A stretch of DNA of 64,000 nt from Mesorhizobium sp. GbtcB19 (GTDB lineage: Bacteria > Pseudomonadota > Alphaproteobacteria > Rhizobiales > Rhizobiaceae): assembly GCF_019091085.1 (NCBI RefSeq), contig NZ_JAGXJY010000013.1:107655-171654 (forward strand), given 5' to 3'. Under the pieces are notes generated by a model, which saw nothing but the letters and a program-made list of their open reading frames with translations, was not told where the DNA came from and searched no databases. Below, one piece after another: positions 25,486 to 34,115 of the stretch; the first letter of the stretch is position 1, and every line of letters starts with the position of its first letter. The position numbers and the translations under genes are program-made.

Positions 25486-26621
25486 TGCACGACCCTCAGA
25501 TGCGGAGCGTGCTCATTGGCCAGCGTGCCGACAAGGTAAGGGTCGGCTACGATCGCGCCACGCGAGGCGATGACGTCGAAGCCGGACTGCTCGTTGATGC
25601 GGCCGAGATTGAAGGGCAAGGCCGCATGGTTGGTCCGCGGGTCGATGGCCAGCATTCCGAGCACGGTCTGCCGCGGCCTGGCATGCAGGAAGCCGCGCAC
25701 GCTGGCCGGATCGTCGCGATCGGCCTCGGTGACCGCCTCGGCGCAGAGTTTTACGGCGGCATAGGCGCCGGCAAAGAAGCTGGAGACGCGGCGCCCGGCG
25801 CCGAAACGGGCAGCGACGCGCTGCTTGAAGATCCGGTTTTCGCGCGATTCCAGGCTCTCGAAGTAAGAGGCCGTCGAGAGTTGACCGACGGCTATGCCCG
25901 GGTCGATCTCGCCCAGCTCGCACTCCGTCAGATCGCAGCTCAGCACCGGGCAGCGTTCCGGCGCGAAGGCGGGATCGCGGTCGGCCAGCCGGCGCACGGC
26001 GGCCAGGAAGGCATAGCTCGACGGGCCGATCATGTTGTTGAGGATGAAATCGGGCCGGTGGCGTTCCAGATCGGCGATCAGCAGGCCGACATCGGTCTCC
26101 TCGATCGGCAGGTAGCGCTCGCCGAGCACCTCGCCGCCGGCGCGGGTGAGAAGCTCGCGCGCCAGCCGGTTCATCTCCCAGCCCCAGACGTAGTTGGCGC
26201 CGGCGAGATAGACGCGCTTGCCGTGGCGAGGCAGCATGTAGTCGAACAGCGGTATGAGATGCTGGTTGGGACAGGCGCCGGTGTAGATGACGTTCTCGTT
26301 GGCCTCGAAGCCCTCGTAGGGGCAGATGTACCAGAGCAGCCCGTCATATTTCTCGACCAACGGGATGACGTCCTTGCGCGACAAGGAGGTGATGGTGCCG
26401 ATCACGTTGCGGCATTGATCGTCGCGCAGCATTGTGCGGATCAGGTCGAGGTAGCGCTCGGGCTGGCCCGCGGGATCGCCGAAGACCGGCTCGATGTGCA
26501 CGGGGCCGCCGGCCTGCTCCAGTTCCTCGATGGCGAACTCGGCGCCGGCGCGGCAGTCGCGGCCGATCGCCCCGTAGGGACCGGTTGTCGAATAAAGGAT
26601 GCCGACCCTGAACGTCTTCAC
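25482..26621 (-). CDS. AmiC-like amide sensor (periplasmic-binding fold, cytoplasmic)
   Basis: 379 residues from a GTG at 26621 with GAGGT 5 bases upstream. The protein begins directly with KTFRVGILYSTTGPYGAIG and has no signal peptide, as in Pseudomonas AmiC, which is a cytoplasmic sensor with a type I periplasmic-binding fold. Family pattern: NVIGTITSLSRKDVIPLVEKYDGLLWYICPYEG, GANYVWGWEMNRL, NNMIGPSSYAFL. Relatives also include the urea/short-chain amide-binding FmdD type, but those are secreted. Inferred role: binds the amide and releases the AmiR-like partner encoded immediately downstream. Confidence 0.88.
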   Translation of the reverse strand: MKTFRVGILYSTTGPYGAIGRDCRAGAEFAIEELEQAGGPVHIEPVFGDPAGQPERYLDLIRTMLRDDQCRNVIGTITSLSRKDVIPLVEKYDGLLWYICPYEGFEANENVIYTGACPNQHLIPLFDYMLPRHGKRVYLAGANYVWGWEMNRLARELLTRAGGEVLGERYLPIEETDVGLLIADLERHRPDFILNNMIGPSSYAFLAAVRRLADRDPAFAPERCPVLSCDLTECELGEIDPGIAVGQLSTASYFESLESRENRIFKQRVAARFGAGRRVSSFFAGAYAAVKLCAEAVTEADRDDPASVRGFLHARPRQTVLGMLAIDPRTNHAALPFNLGRINEQSGFDVIASRGAIVADPYLVGTLANEHAPHLRVVQ

Positions 26622-26630
26622 CCGGACCTC

Positions 26631-26683
26631 AAAAATCAAAGGCCCCGCACGCGCCCCATGCTGCCATGAGACGCGGCGGGGCC
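26631..26683 (-). terminator. Intrinsic terminator in the leader of the amide operon
   Basis: On the minus strand GGCCCCGC (26683-26676) pairs with GCGGGGCC (26648-26641), and the run TTTGATTTTT (26640-26631) follows. It lies between the promoter and the amiC-like start, and the ribosome-binding site begins at 26630, directly after the T run. A terminator here can only act as an attenuator. A GGCAGCATGG decamer sits in its loop. Confidence 0.8.
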
Positions 26684-26692
26684 ATGCTGCCC
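26679..26692 (-). promoter_or_regulatory. Candidate ANTAR antiterminator hairpin with hexaloop
   Basis: GGGC-AGCATG-GCCC on the minus strand: a 4-bp stem with a six-base loop. Its 3' arm overlaps the 5' arm of the terminator, so the two structures exclude each other. Known ANTAR targets are paired hairpins with six-base loops having A at position 1 and G at position 4. This loop has the A but not the G, so the match is partial. Confidence 0.5.
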
Positions 26693-26746
26693 TTACCCGG
26701 CCTAGCCGGGCGCGATTTCTTACGCAGGAAAATGTGCGCTTGCGAA

Positions 26747-26776
26747 ATAGAACACGAGCAGGCGCACGCTTGTCAA
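26747..26776 (-). promoter_or_regulatory. Promoter of the amide operon
   Basis: TTGACA (26776-26771, perfect -35) and TTCTAT (26752-26747) with an 18-bp spacer on the minus strand. Transcription would start near 26740, giving a terminated leader RNA of roughly 110 nt. Confidence 0.6.
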
Positions 26777-26876
26777 CGGCCACGCGCTGGAATGGGCCGC
26801 GATGGCGCTACGCGCGACCTTCGACATAGGAGATGATGACGAATTGGATTGGCCGCGAGCCCAGCTGCCCCTGCCC

Positions 26877-28655
26877 TCACTCGGGCCGATACAGCTCGTC
26901 CATGCTGAGCGCCGCCAGCTCGGAGAACGGCGCCTGTTTCTTCACCCTGCCATGCTCCAGGATCACCAGGTCGTCGCAGAACGAGATCGTGCTGCGGTGG
27001 TGGCTGATGACGATCGTGGTGCGGCGGCCGGCGCGCGACTTCAGCGTTTCGACGATCGCGGCTTCCGAAAGGCCGTCCACCGCGTTGGTGGCCTCGTCGA
27101 GAATCAAGATGTCGGGATCGCGCACCAGGGCACGGGCGAGCGCGATGCGCTGCCTTTGGCCGGCCGAAAGGTTGACGCCGCGATAGCCGACGACCGTCTG
27201 GTAGCCTTGCGGCAGCGTTTCGATGAAGCCATGCGCCTCGGCAAGTTCGGCCGCGCGGCGGGCCTCGTCGGCTGTGGCCGTGTCCTTGCCGTAGGTGATG
27301 TTGGCGAGGATCGTGCCGTCGACCAGTTCCAGCTCCTGGCTGGCTAGAGCGATGTTGCGGCGCCAGTCGGCCGGATCGATCTCGCCGAGCGATGCCCCGT
27401 CGACAAGGATCCTGCCCCCATCCGGCTCGACGAAGCGGCAGAGCAGGTTGACGATCGTCGTCTTGCCGGCGCCGGAGCGGCCGATCAGCGCGGTCGAGCG
27501 CCCGCTCGTGATGTCGAAGCTTGCCGCATGCAGCACCGCGGCACGCTGCTCCTCATTGGCATAGCTGAAGCTGACGCGCTCGAAGGCGATTTTTTCGCTC
27601 AAGGCGGCGAATGGCCGGCTGCCCTCGGGCGGCGCCGGCTTGCCTTCGGGGTCGAGCAGCCAGGTCACCTCCTCCAGCGAGCCGGAAAGCCCCTGCAGCT
27701 GGCTCCAGGTCATCTGCAGCGACCTGACATGCGGCTGCAGGCGGTAGAGCAGGATGAGGAAGGCGGCGACCAGCGGGAAGCTCAAGCCGGCGAACCAGGC
27801 GCCGATCACCACCGCCAGGAACAGCATGGCGTGCAGCACTTCGGTCAGCGGCCCCAGGGCGCCCTGGCGGTTGGAAAGCAGGAAAGCCGCCCGCCGCACC
27901 CCGTCCGATGCCTTTTCGAACGCCGCCTTCTCGCGCGCCTCCTGGCCGAAGATGCGGATCAGCCGGCCGGCATGCACCAGATGCAGCATCTGCGAGGCCA
28001 ATGCGCTGTTGCGCGCCGCGACGCTGCGGCTGGGTGCCCTGAGATGCGCCGACAGCGCCATATGCGCCGCTTGGATCAGCGCCAGCCCGAGCATCACCAA
28101 CAGCGTCATCTGCCAGGAGAGCAGGAGAAGGAAGGCAAGCAGGATGATGGCCGCCGAGGCGCTGACGATGGCGCCAAGCGCCCCCTGGATGGCGTCGGAG
28201 GCGCGCCAGGATTCGTTGGAGATGATGTTGAGCAGCCGCCCGGGGCTCTGTCTCAGAAAGAAGGGATAGCCGATATTGAGAAGACGATCGGCGAGCGCGC
28301 CGCGTATCGACTGGCTGGCCTTGCCGTAGATATGGGCGGTCAGCACCGAATTGGCGAAGGCGAGCAGGTTCTTGAGCAGGATCGAGGCGAGGATCGCGGC
28401 CGCAATCGCGATCAGCCGCTCGCGCTCGCCGAGCCCTGCGCCGACCGTCTGCAGGAGCGCGGAAAGGCCGGCCATGCCGGTCGCCTCGCTGTGCCCCAGC
28501 ATGACGCCGAGCAGCGGGATGACGAGCCCGATGCCCAACCCTTCCAGCGCGGCACTGGCGAGCCCGAGCACGACGACGACGGGCACAAGGCCGAACTGAC
28601 GCCGCCCGAGCGCGCGCCGCACGATCGACCAGGCAGGGGCTTTGGGTCCGGTCAT
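26877..28655 (-). CDS. ABC exporter (fused membrane and ATPase domains)
   Basis: 592 residues. The N-terminal 320 or so residues form a six-helix type I exporter domain. The C-terminal ATPase has Walker A LIGRSGAGKTTIV, Q-loop SQELELVDG, signature LSAGQRQRIALARAL and Walker B DILILDEATNAVD followed by a switch His (ISHHRST). Its ATG overlaps the stop of the upstream glycosyltransferase as ATGA. Last gene of a four-gene glycan cassette, so it probably exports a lipid-linked or oligosaccharide product. MsbA-like lipid flipping is the nearest analogy. The substrate is not evident. Confidence 0.88.
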   Translation of the reverse strand: MTGPKAPAWSIVRRALGRRQFGLVPVVVVLGLASAALEGLGIGLVIPLLGVMLGHSEATGMAGLSALLQTVGAGLGERERLIAIAAAILASILLKNLLAFANSVLTAHIYGKASQSIRGALADRLLNIGYPFFLRQSPGRLLNIISNESWRASDAIQGALGAIVSASAAIILLAFLLLLSWQMTLLVMLGLALIQAAHMALSAHLRAPSRSVAARNSALASQMLHLVHAGRLIRIFGQEAREKAAFEKASDGVRRAAFLLSNRQGALGPLTEVLHAMLFLAVVIGAWFAGLSFPLVAAFLILLYRLQPHVRSLQMTWSQLQGLSGSLEEVTWLLDPEGKPAPPEGSRPFAALSEKIAFERVSFSYANEEQRAAVLHAASFDITSGRSTALIGRSGAGKTTIVNLLCRFVEPDGGRILVDGASLGEIDPADWRRNIALASQELELVDGTILANITYGKDTATADEARRAAELAEAHGFIETLPQGYQTVVGYRGVNLSAGQRQRIALARALVRDPDILILDEATNAVDGLSEAAIVETLKSRAGRRTTIVISHHRSTISFCDDLVILEHGRVKKQAPFSELAALSMDELYRPE

Positions 28656-29671
28656 CGCGCACTGGCCTCCGCGCTGGCCTCAACGGTCTCCTCGACGCGT
28701 TGCGCTGGCCGGTCCGGACGTCTGGCAAGCACGAGCAGTGCAAACTTCGCCGCGCCCGCGAGGTTCATCAGCACGATCGGCCAATGCGACAGCCTGAGCT
28801 CCTGGTCGAAACGCGGCCCGCCGATGAGCTCGCGCGTGGCGGCCCGCATCGCCCAATAGAAGTGCCGGAGCAGCCAGGGTGCGCGGCGCATGTGCTTCAG
28901 GCAGAGCGCGCCGTTGCCGAAATGGTAGTCCCGGTGCAGCCGGTCGATCGCTTTGCGGTCGCGCCGGCCGTGATGGTGGAAGATGGTCATGTCGGGCACA
29001 TATTCGACCGGTATGCCGGCGAGCATGGCGCGCACCAGATAGTCGGTGTCCTCGGCCGAGCGCAGCGCCCCGCCGGCGCCGAAGCGTTCGTCGAAGGGGC
29101 CGACGCGGATGGCGACGTCGCGATGCATGGTCATGTTGCAGCCAAGCACGAAGCCGCCCGGATGGACGGTGGGCGTCAGCCGCTCGCGCTTGTCGCAGCG
29201 CTTGATGGTAAAGGGCAGGTCCCTGGCGTCGCCGATCTCGACGCGGCCGCCGCGGATCAGCCACTTCTCGCCGCTCGCATAGTGCCGTTCGAGGTCGACG
29301 AGGTAGTTGCGGTCGAGCCTGCAGTCGTCGTCGACGAAGACCAGCACGCGTCCGCGCGCGTGCGCCAGCCCGGCATTGCGCGCCGCCGCCAGTCCGGGGC
29401 GAGGCTCCGAGATCGCGGTCAGCGTGATGTCGGACGCCGTGGCTGCCGATGCAAGAAATTCGGTCGTGCCGTCACGCGAGCCATTGTCGACCACCACCAG
29501 CTCGGCGGCGAAGGCCGGATGCGCCCGGCAGGCGGCGCGGATCGAGTCGATGCAGGCCTCGAGCACCGCGAGGCGGTCGCGTGTGCAGACGATGAAGGAA
29601 ACCTGCGGCCGCCGCTGGACGGGCGATGGCGGAGCAAGGTGCCGCAGCAGCGGATGGCGCTCGGCCCTCAT
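28652..29671 (-). CDS. Glycosyltransferase family 2
   Basis: 339 residues from the ATG at 29671, which overlaps the upstream gene's stop as ATGA. GT-A features: VSFIVCTRDRLAVLEACIDS at the N-terminus, VVDNGSRDGT, the DXD-type VFVDDDCRLD, and the later AEDTDYLVRAMLAG acidic motif. A C-terminal hydrophobic stretch (HWPIVLMNLAGAAKFALLVLA) may anchor it in the membrane. Transfers a sugar from a nucleotide donor to an unknown acceptor, probably in surface polysaccharide or glycolipid assembly. Confidence 0.88.
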   Translation of the reverse strand: MRAERHPLLRHLAPPSPVQRRPQVSFIVCTRDRLAVLEACIDSIRAACRAHPAFAAELVVVDNGSRDGTTEFLASAATASDITLTAISEPRPGLAAARNAGLAHARGRVLVFVDDDCRLDRNYLVDLERHYASGEKWLIRGGRVEIGDARDLPFTIKRCDKRERLTPTVHPGGFVLGCNMTMHRDVAIRVGPFDERFGAGGALRSAEDTDYLVRAMLAGIPVEYVPDMTIFHHHGRRDRKAIDRLHRDYHFGNGALCLKHMRRAPWLLRHFYWAMRAATRELIGGPRFDQELRLSHWPIVLMNLAGAAKFALLVLARRPDRPAQRVEETVEASAEASAR

Positions 29672-30774
29672 GCCGCCCCCATCCAATAAGGTGCGAGCAC
29701 CGACGACGCCGGAGCGGATTTGAAGCGGTAAGCCATCCAGTCCGCGCGCCGGCCGGCCCACATCGAGGCCTGGCTCAGCCAGGGCGCCCAGGCGCCCGGG
29801 CTGAGCGCGTATTTCTCGCGGCGGCGGATCGCATTCCACTTCCCTGTCAGCGTCAGGAGCTCGTGGGTCAACGCAGGCCGCTGCCGGTCGTTGACGAGCT
29901 GGTAGAGGAAATAGAACAGGTTCAGCGCGCCGGCCGCGAAGCTCGGCCGCGACGCGGCGGGCAAGCCGGCGATCCGCTCCTCCAGGGCGCGGATGAAGGC
30001 GGCTGCGCGGCGCACACTGTCGAGGGAAGCATCGTCGCCGACGGCGCGCAGGTCGGCGCTTTCCTCAGCCAACCCCTCCGCCTCGAGATTTTCGCCGACG
30101 ATCCGCAAATGCGTGCGCCGCATCTCGCTGCCGTGCAGGCTGGTCACGCTGCCGGGATGCAGGCGGTAGACAAGCAGGCTTTCCGGCATCACGGCCACCG
30201 GATAGCGGCCGGCGAGCCGCCGGAAGAGGTCGAAATCCTCGGCATGCCGGTAGCCGCCGTCGTAATAGAGGTCCGCCGCGTCGATGACCCGGCGGTTATA
30301 GACCACGGTCGGATGCATGAGGAGCGTGAAGAATTTCGACAGCACGGGAAGGCTGAGCCGGAACACGGGATCGAGCCGGCCCTTGGCGATGCGGCCGTGC
30401 AGCAGCGTGTCGACCACCGAGCCGCAGAAGCCGAGCTCGGGCCGCGCGGCAAACAACGCCGCCTGCCGCGACAGGCGCCAGGGATAGGCGAAGTCGTCGG
30501 CATCCATGCGGGCGATGAGCTCGCCGCGGGCCACCGTCAGCCCCTCGTTGAGGCTGGCGACGAGCCCGCGATTCTCGCGCGAAATGATGGAGACGCGGCT
30601 GTCGTCGCGGCGATAGCGTTCGAGGATCTCCAGCGACCGGTCAGTCGAGCCGTCATCGATGGCGATGACTTCGAGCCGGTCGTAGTCCTGGCGCAGCATC
30701 GAGCCGATCGCGGCGGCGACGTAGGGCTCGGCATTGTAGACCGGCAGCAGGACGGAGATGAGCGGGCGTGTCAT
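29668..30774 (-). CDS. Glycosyltransferase family 2
   Basis: 368 residues, ATG at 30774. Canonical GT2 start ISVLLPVYNAEPYVAAAIGS, then AIDDGSTDRSLEIL, ENRGLVASLNEGL, metal site RMDADDFAYPWRL and the acceptor-side GYRHAEDFDLFRRL. The family makes many surface glycans, and the donor and acceptor cannot be assigned. Its start overlaps the acyltransferase stop and its end overlaps the next glycosyltransferase, each by 4 bp. Confidence 0.9.
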   Translation of the reverse strand: MTRPLISVLLPVYNAEPYVAAAIGSMLRQDYDRLEVIAIDDGSTDRSLEILERYRRDDSRVSIISRENRGLVASLNEGLTVARGELIARMDADDFAYPWRLSRQAALFAARPELGFCGSVVDTLLHGRIAKGRLDPVFRLSLPVLSKFFTLLMHPTVVYNRRVIDAADLYYDGGYRHAEDFDLFRRLAGRYPVAVMPESLLVYRLHPGSVTSLHGSEMRRTHLRIVGENLEAEGLAEESADLRAVGDDASLDSVRRAAAFIRALEERIAGLPAASRPSFAAGALNLFYFLYQLVNDRQRPALTHELLTLTGKWNAIRRREKYALSPGAWAPWLSQASMWAGRRADWMAYRFKSAPASSVLAPYWMGAA

Positions 30775-31928
30775 GGATAGCTCCGGTCCGTCGGCTGCAA
30801 ATCGAGTGCCGCTTTTGCGCCGGGATAGTTGGCGCCGAATCGCCGGACTTCGCCCGGCGCGCGCGGCCGCGCCACATAGGGAAAATAGCGCTTGAAGCTG
30901 TTGAGCGGCTTTTCGAAAAGCACCCAGGAGAGCGAGGCGGCTATCACCGTGGCGGCGCCCGCGACCAGGAACCGGCCCGGCCCCTCTTCCGAGACGTTGA
31001 GCGGTATCCAGGGCTGCGCCTTGACGGCATAGGCGAGCAGGATCGGGTGGTAGAGATAGACGCCGTAGCTGATGCGGCCGAGGAAAAGCAGCGGAGGCAG
31101 TTCACAGAGCCTGCCGAGCTTGCCGCCGAGACCGTTCGAGAAGGCAGCGACGATCGCCATCAGCGGCACCAGCGGCAGCACCTGCACCAGCACCCAGCGC
31201 GGCCACTCCCAGGCCGAATTCGCCGGCCCCGGATCGGACCAGACGACAAGCAGGAAAACCGCCGCCAGGGCCGGCCAGCCAAGCCGCATCCAGCGCGGCA
31301 CGTCAGCGCCCCGGGCGCGGCGGGCGGCAAGCAGCGCGCCGCAGGCGAGCGCGTCCATCGAGGCAGGCGGCAACAGGTCCCGGGCCAGCGCCGGGTTGGC
31401 GGCGATCGGCCAGTAGAAGCGGTAGGCGAGCGAGAAGGCGATCACGCCGATGGTGATCGCCTCGATGCGCCTGCGCGGCGCCAGAAGCACGATCAGCGGC
31501 CAGGCGACGTAGAATTGCTCCTCGATGCTGAGGCTCCAGAAGTGACAGAGCAGCCAGGGCGTCCAGTCGTTGCGATGCGCGTACCAGAAGTTGGAGAGAT
31601 AGAGCGCATGCCAGACAAGCGAGGATCTGGCCTGTTCCAGATCGGTGAACCAGACGAAGGCCAGCACCGCGAAATAAGGCGGGAATATCCGGAGCGCGCG
31701 CCTGGCATAGAAGGAGCGCAGCGCCGTCCCGGCGGCAAATTGGTCAGCGTCGCGCGCCTCCAGCAAAAGCCTGGTGATCAGGAAGCCGGAGAGCACGAAG
31801 AAAAGCCGCACGCCGAGATGGCCGAGGAAGGACGTGCCGTCGGGCGCGAAGAAATGCGAGTAGAGCACGAGCGTGACGGCAAGCGCCCGCAGCGTGTCAA
31901 GCTGGAGGTCGCGACCGCCGGCCATCAT
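30771..31928 (-). CDS. Acyltransferase family 3 (OafA/ExoZ/NodX-like)
   Basis: 385 residues from the ATG at 31928, with a second ATG one codon later. About ten membrane segments. Family 3 motifs: DLQLDTLRALAVTLVLYSHF with the catalytic-type His, GVRLFFVLSGFLITRLLL, FYARRALRIFPPY, and WSLSIEEQFYVAWPL. Such proteins O-acetylate or otherwise acylate polysaccharides and Nod factors. It is the first gene of the cassette, so the product is probably an acylated glycan. Confidence 0.9.
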   Translation of the reverse strand: MMAGGRDLQLDTLRALAVTLVLYSHFFAPDGTSFLGHLGVRLFFVLSGFLITRLLLEARDADQFAAGTALRSFYARRALRIFPPYFAVLAFVWFTDLEQARSSLVWHALYLSNFWYAHRNDWTPWLLCHFWSLSIEEQFYVAWPLIVLLAPRRRIEAITIGVIAFSLAYRFYWPIAANPALARDLLPPASMDALACGALLAARRARGADVPRWMRLGWPALAAVFLLVVWSDPGPANSAWEWPRWVLVQVLPLVPLMAIVAAFSNGLGGKLGRLCELPPLLFLGRISYGVYLYHPILLAYAVKAQPWIPLNVSEEGPGRFLVAGAATVIAASLSWVLFEKPLNSFKRYFPYVARPRAPGEVRRFGANYPGAKAALDLQPTDRSYP

Positions 31929-32371
31929 TCGCAGCCGCTGGCGCTGACGACGTGACCCAAGCCGCCTGCCGCAACATCCGTGACGGTCAACGGAAACCGC
32001 AAGCCTGCCGACTCCTGAACGCATATTTGCCTACGCTAAAGCACTGCAGCACAAAATGGTGCGCTGCAACACAGAATAGGTATCCGGCTGAACGGAAACG
32101 TGATGCCGGTTCCCGAAAATGCCATGCCCATGCCACTATTCCGCCCCTTTTGGCGAAGCGGCAATTCGCCGATCAATGCGGGGGTGCATCAGGCTTTCGA
32201 AATGCCCCTGGAGACTGGAAGCGTTCTGGCTTGAAGAGGACCGTTAGGCCCTTTCGATGTTGCGACGCAATTTGAAGTGAGCAGACTTCCGAGAGGACTT
32301 CAGGGAGTTCCAATGCTCCTGCTGTCGGGGATCGCTACCGGCGCGCCTTCGGGATGCCGGAGTGCCCCTCG
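31929..32371. other. 443-bp intergenic region upstream of the glycan cassette
   Basis: No convincing gene. It should hold the promoter of the acyltransferase operon and the 3' end of the TadG-like transcript. A hairpin is possible at 32042-32068, TGCAGCAC against GTGCGCTGCA with a small bulge. I found no T-run terminator and no clear pair of promoter boxes. Confidence 0.4.
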
Positions 32372-34018
32372 TCAGTTGGTGAGTTGCAGCCTGGAGAACT
32401 TGTTGGCGATGGTCTGGAAGACGTTGGGCAGCTTGGCCGGGTCCTCGACGGCGTAGTAGTCGCTCGGGTCGGACGCGCAGGCGCTGTAGAGCGAACGGTT
32501 GGCCGGCGTGTCGGCCTGCAGCACCATGGTGTAGAGCTGCACGCCCTGGCTCTTCAATTGGGTGCAGACATCCTTGGTCCAGCCGTCGACGTTGCGCGCC
32601 GCCGCCGTCTGGTTGTCGGAGCCGAAGCGGCCGCTGGCGAGATAGCCATAGGATGTGTAGTCCGATTTCTGAGGCGTGTTGCTGGCGCCGTAGACGACGT
32701 TCTCGCCATCGGTGAGCAGCATCACTACCTTGGTGACGCCCGGCGTCTTCCAGGGCGATGCGTCGGTGTAGGGCGGCTGCGGCGACAGCACACGCTGGCC
32801 CCAGGCCAGCCCCTCCGAGACATTGGTGCCGGAGCCGTTCCATTCGCTCATCTGGGAGGCGGCGGCGCGCAGGCCGTCGAAATCGTCGGTCAGCGGAACG
32901 ATCGGCGTCGGGCAGGCGCGGTTCGGCCCGATGGTGACCGCGCTGCCGGTCTCCGTGACCACCTTGTTGGTCGAGGCGACATATTTCGCGATCTTCTTCA
33001 AATCGGCGCCGGTGAGCGCATTGACCAGGCCGGTCAGCAGGCCGCTGAGATCGACGCCCAGTATGTTGTCGCTGAGCTTGCTGTCGTCGATGCTGTCGTC
33101 GAGGTAGGAGTTGTTGTAGCCGGTCGACGAATTGCCGTAGGCGGCGGACGGCTTCTTGGCGACATCCGGATCGTCGGGGGCGAAATAGGGCACGAACAGC
33201 GTGTCGGGATTGGATGGGTCGGGCGGCGTGTCAGATATGTTCAGCGCGCCCGGACGCGCCTCGACGCAGCCTTTCCAGCCGGTCCCCTTCCAGCCCGTCT
33301 GCTTCAAGGCGGGAACATCCTTCTGAAGCTGCTTGAACAGCGACATGTGATCGGGGCGCTTGCCTTTGACGACAGGGAAATTGATGCCGTTGGTGGACGA
33401 CTTGCCGTTCATGTCGATCCAGGCCGGGTCGAATTCGGGACCGTTGACGTTGACGGCGGTGACGAAAGGCACCAGCGAGGCGCGAACGGGACGCGTCGGC
33501 GACTTGACCGCTTCGAGATAGTCGAGCAGCGACGTCGTCGCCTGTCTCAGCGCGGCGATGCGCGCGCCAGCCATGGAACCGGTGTTGTCCAGCACCAGCA
33601 CCACTTCGAGCTGGTTGTTGGATTCGACCGCCGATGCGTTGACGCTGATGTGTCTCTCGTCACCAAACAGGAAGGCGAAGTTCAGGTTCACGTCGGCGCT
33701 GGCGGAGGCTTTGGTCTTGACGTAGTTGACGCCTTTGTCGACGACGAGCGTGGCCTTTGCATTGGCAAGTTCGCCGTTGTTGGCGACATTGGCCTGGAAA
33801 TAGCGGTTGAAGGCGTCGCTGCGCGTCACATCCGCATCGCCGAGATGCGAGGAGGCAAGGTTGGCGGCGTCGAGGGCGTTTTGGAGATTGCTCTTGGCCC
33901 GCATCAGCGTCGAGACGTCGGTGGCAAATGCCACCGCGGTCAGGATCGCCGGCACGCCCAGCGCCAGCATCAACGCGAAATTGCCGCTCCTTGAGCGCCA
34001 AAACTGCCTGAGAAGCAT
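32372..34018 (-). CDS. TadG-like pilus-assembly protein with von Willebrand A domain
   Basis: 548 residues. The N-terminus has the TadE/TadG pattern: a short basic start (RSRSGNFALMLALGVPAILTAVAFATDVS) that forms one membrane helix, then a region with paired Asn/Ala repeats. A vWA domain begins near residue 137 with the MIDAS motif DNTGS (D144, T146, S148) and contains a later LLTDGENVVYG. Large insertions rich in Asp/Ser/Gly separate the strands. TadG-like proteins belong to Flp-type pilus loci, but no tad genes are nearby, so this is an orphan. Probably exposed in the periplasm or at the surface. Confidence 0.83.
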   Translation of the reverse strand: MLLRQFWRSRSGNFALMLALGVPAILTAVAFATDVSTLMRAKSNLQNALDAANLASSHLGDADVTRSDAFNRYFQANVANNGELANAKATLVVDKGVNYVKTKASASADVNLNFAFLFGDERHISVNASAVESNNQLEVVLVLDNTGSMAGARIAALRQATTSLLDYLEAVKSPTRPVRASLVPFVTAVNVNGPEFDPAWIDMNGKSSTNGINFPVVKGKRPDHMSLFKQLQKDVPALKQTGWKGTGWKGCVEARPGALNISDTPPDPSNPDTLFVPYFAPDDPDVAKKPSAAYGNSSTGYNNSYLDDSIDDSKLSDNILGVDLSGLLTGLVNALTGADLKKIAKYVASTNKVVTETGSAVTIGPNRACPTPIVPLTDDFDGLRAAASQMSEWNGSGTNVSEGLAWGQRVLSPQPPYTDASPWKTPGVTKVVMLLTDGENVVYGASNTPQKSDYTSYGYLASGRFGSDNQTAAARNVDGWTKDVCTQLKSQGVQLYTMVLQADTPANRSLYSACASDPSDYYAVEDPAKLPNVFQTIANKFSRLQLTN

Positions 34019-34086
34019 TTCCTACCCCCGGAATTGCTCGATTTTCCGCCGCAATACGGCCCGCGCGCTTCTCATGCGCCCTTCAT

Positions 34087-34115
34087 GATAAACGGCTGGT
34101 TACAACCAGATACAA
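34087..34115 (-). promoter_or_regulatory. Probable promoter of the TadG-like gene
   Basis: On the minus strand TTGTAT (34115-34110) and TTTATC (34092-34087) are separated by 17 bp. The predicted start of transcription, near 34080, is about 60 bp before the ATG at 34018, which has TAGGA upstream. Confidence 0.45.
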
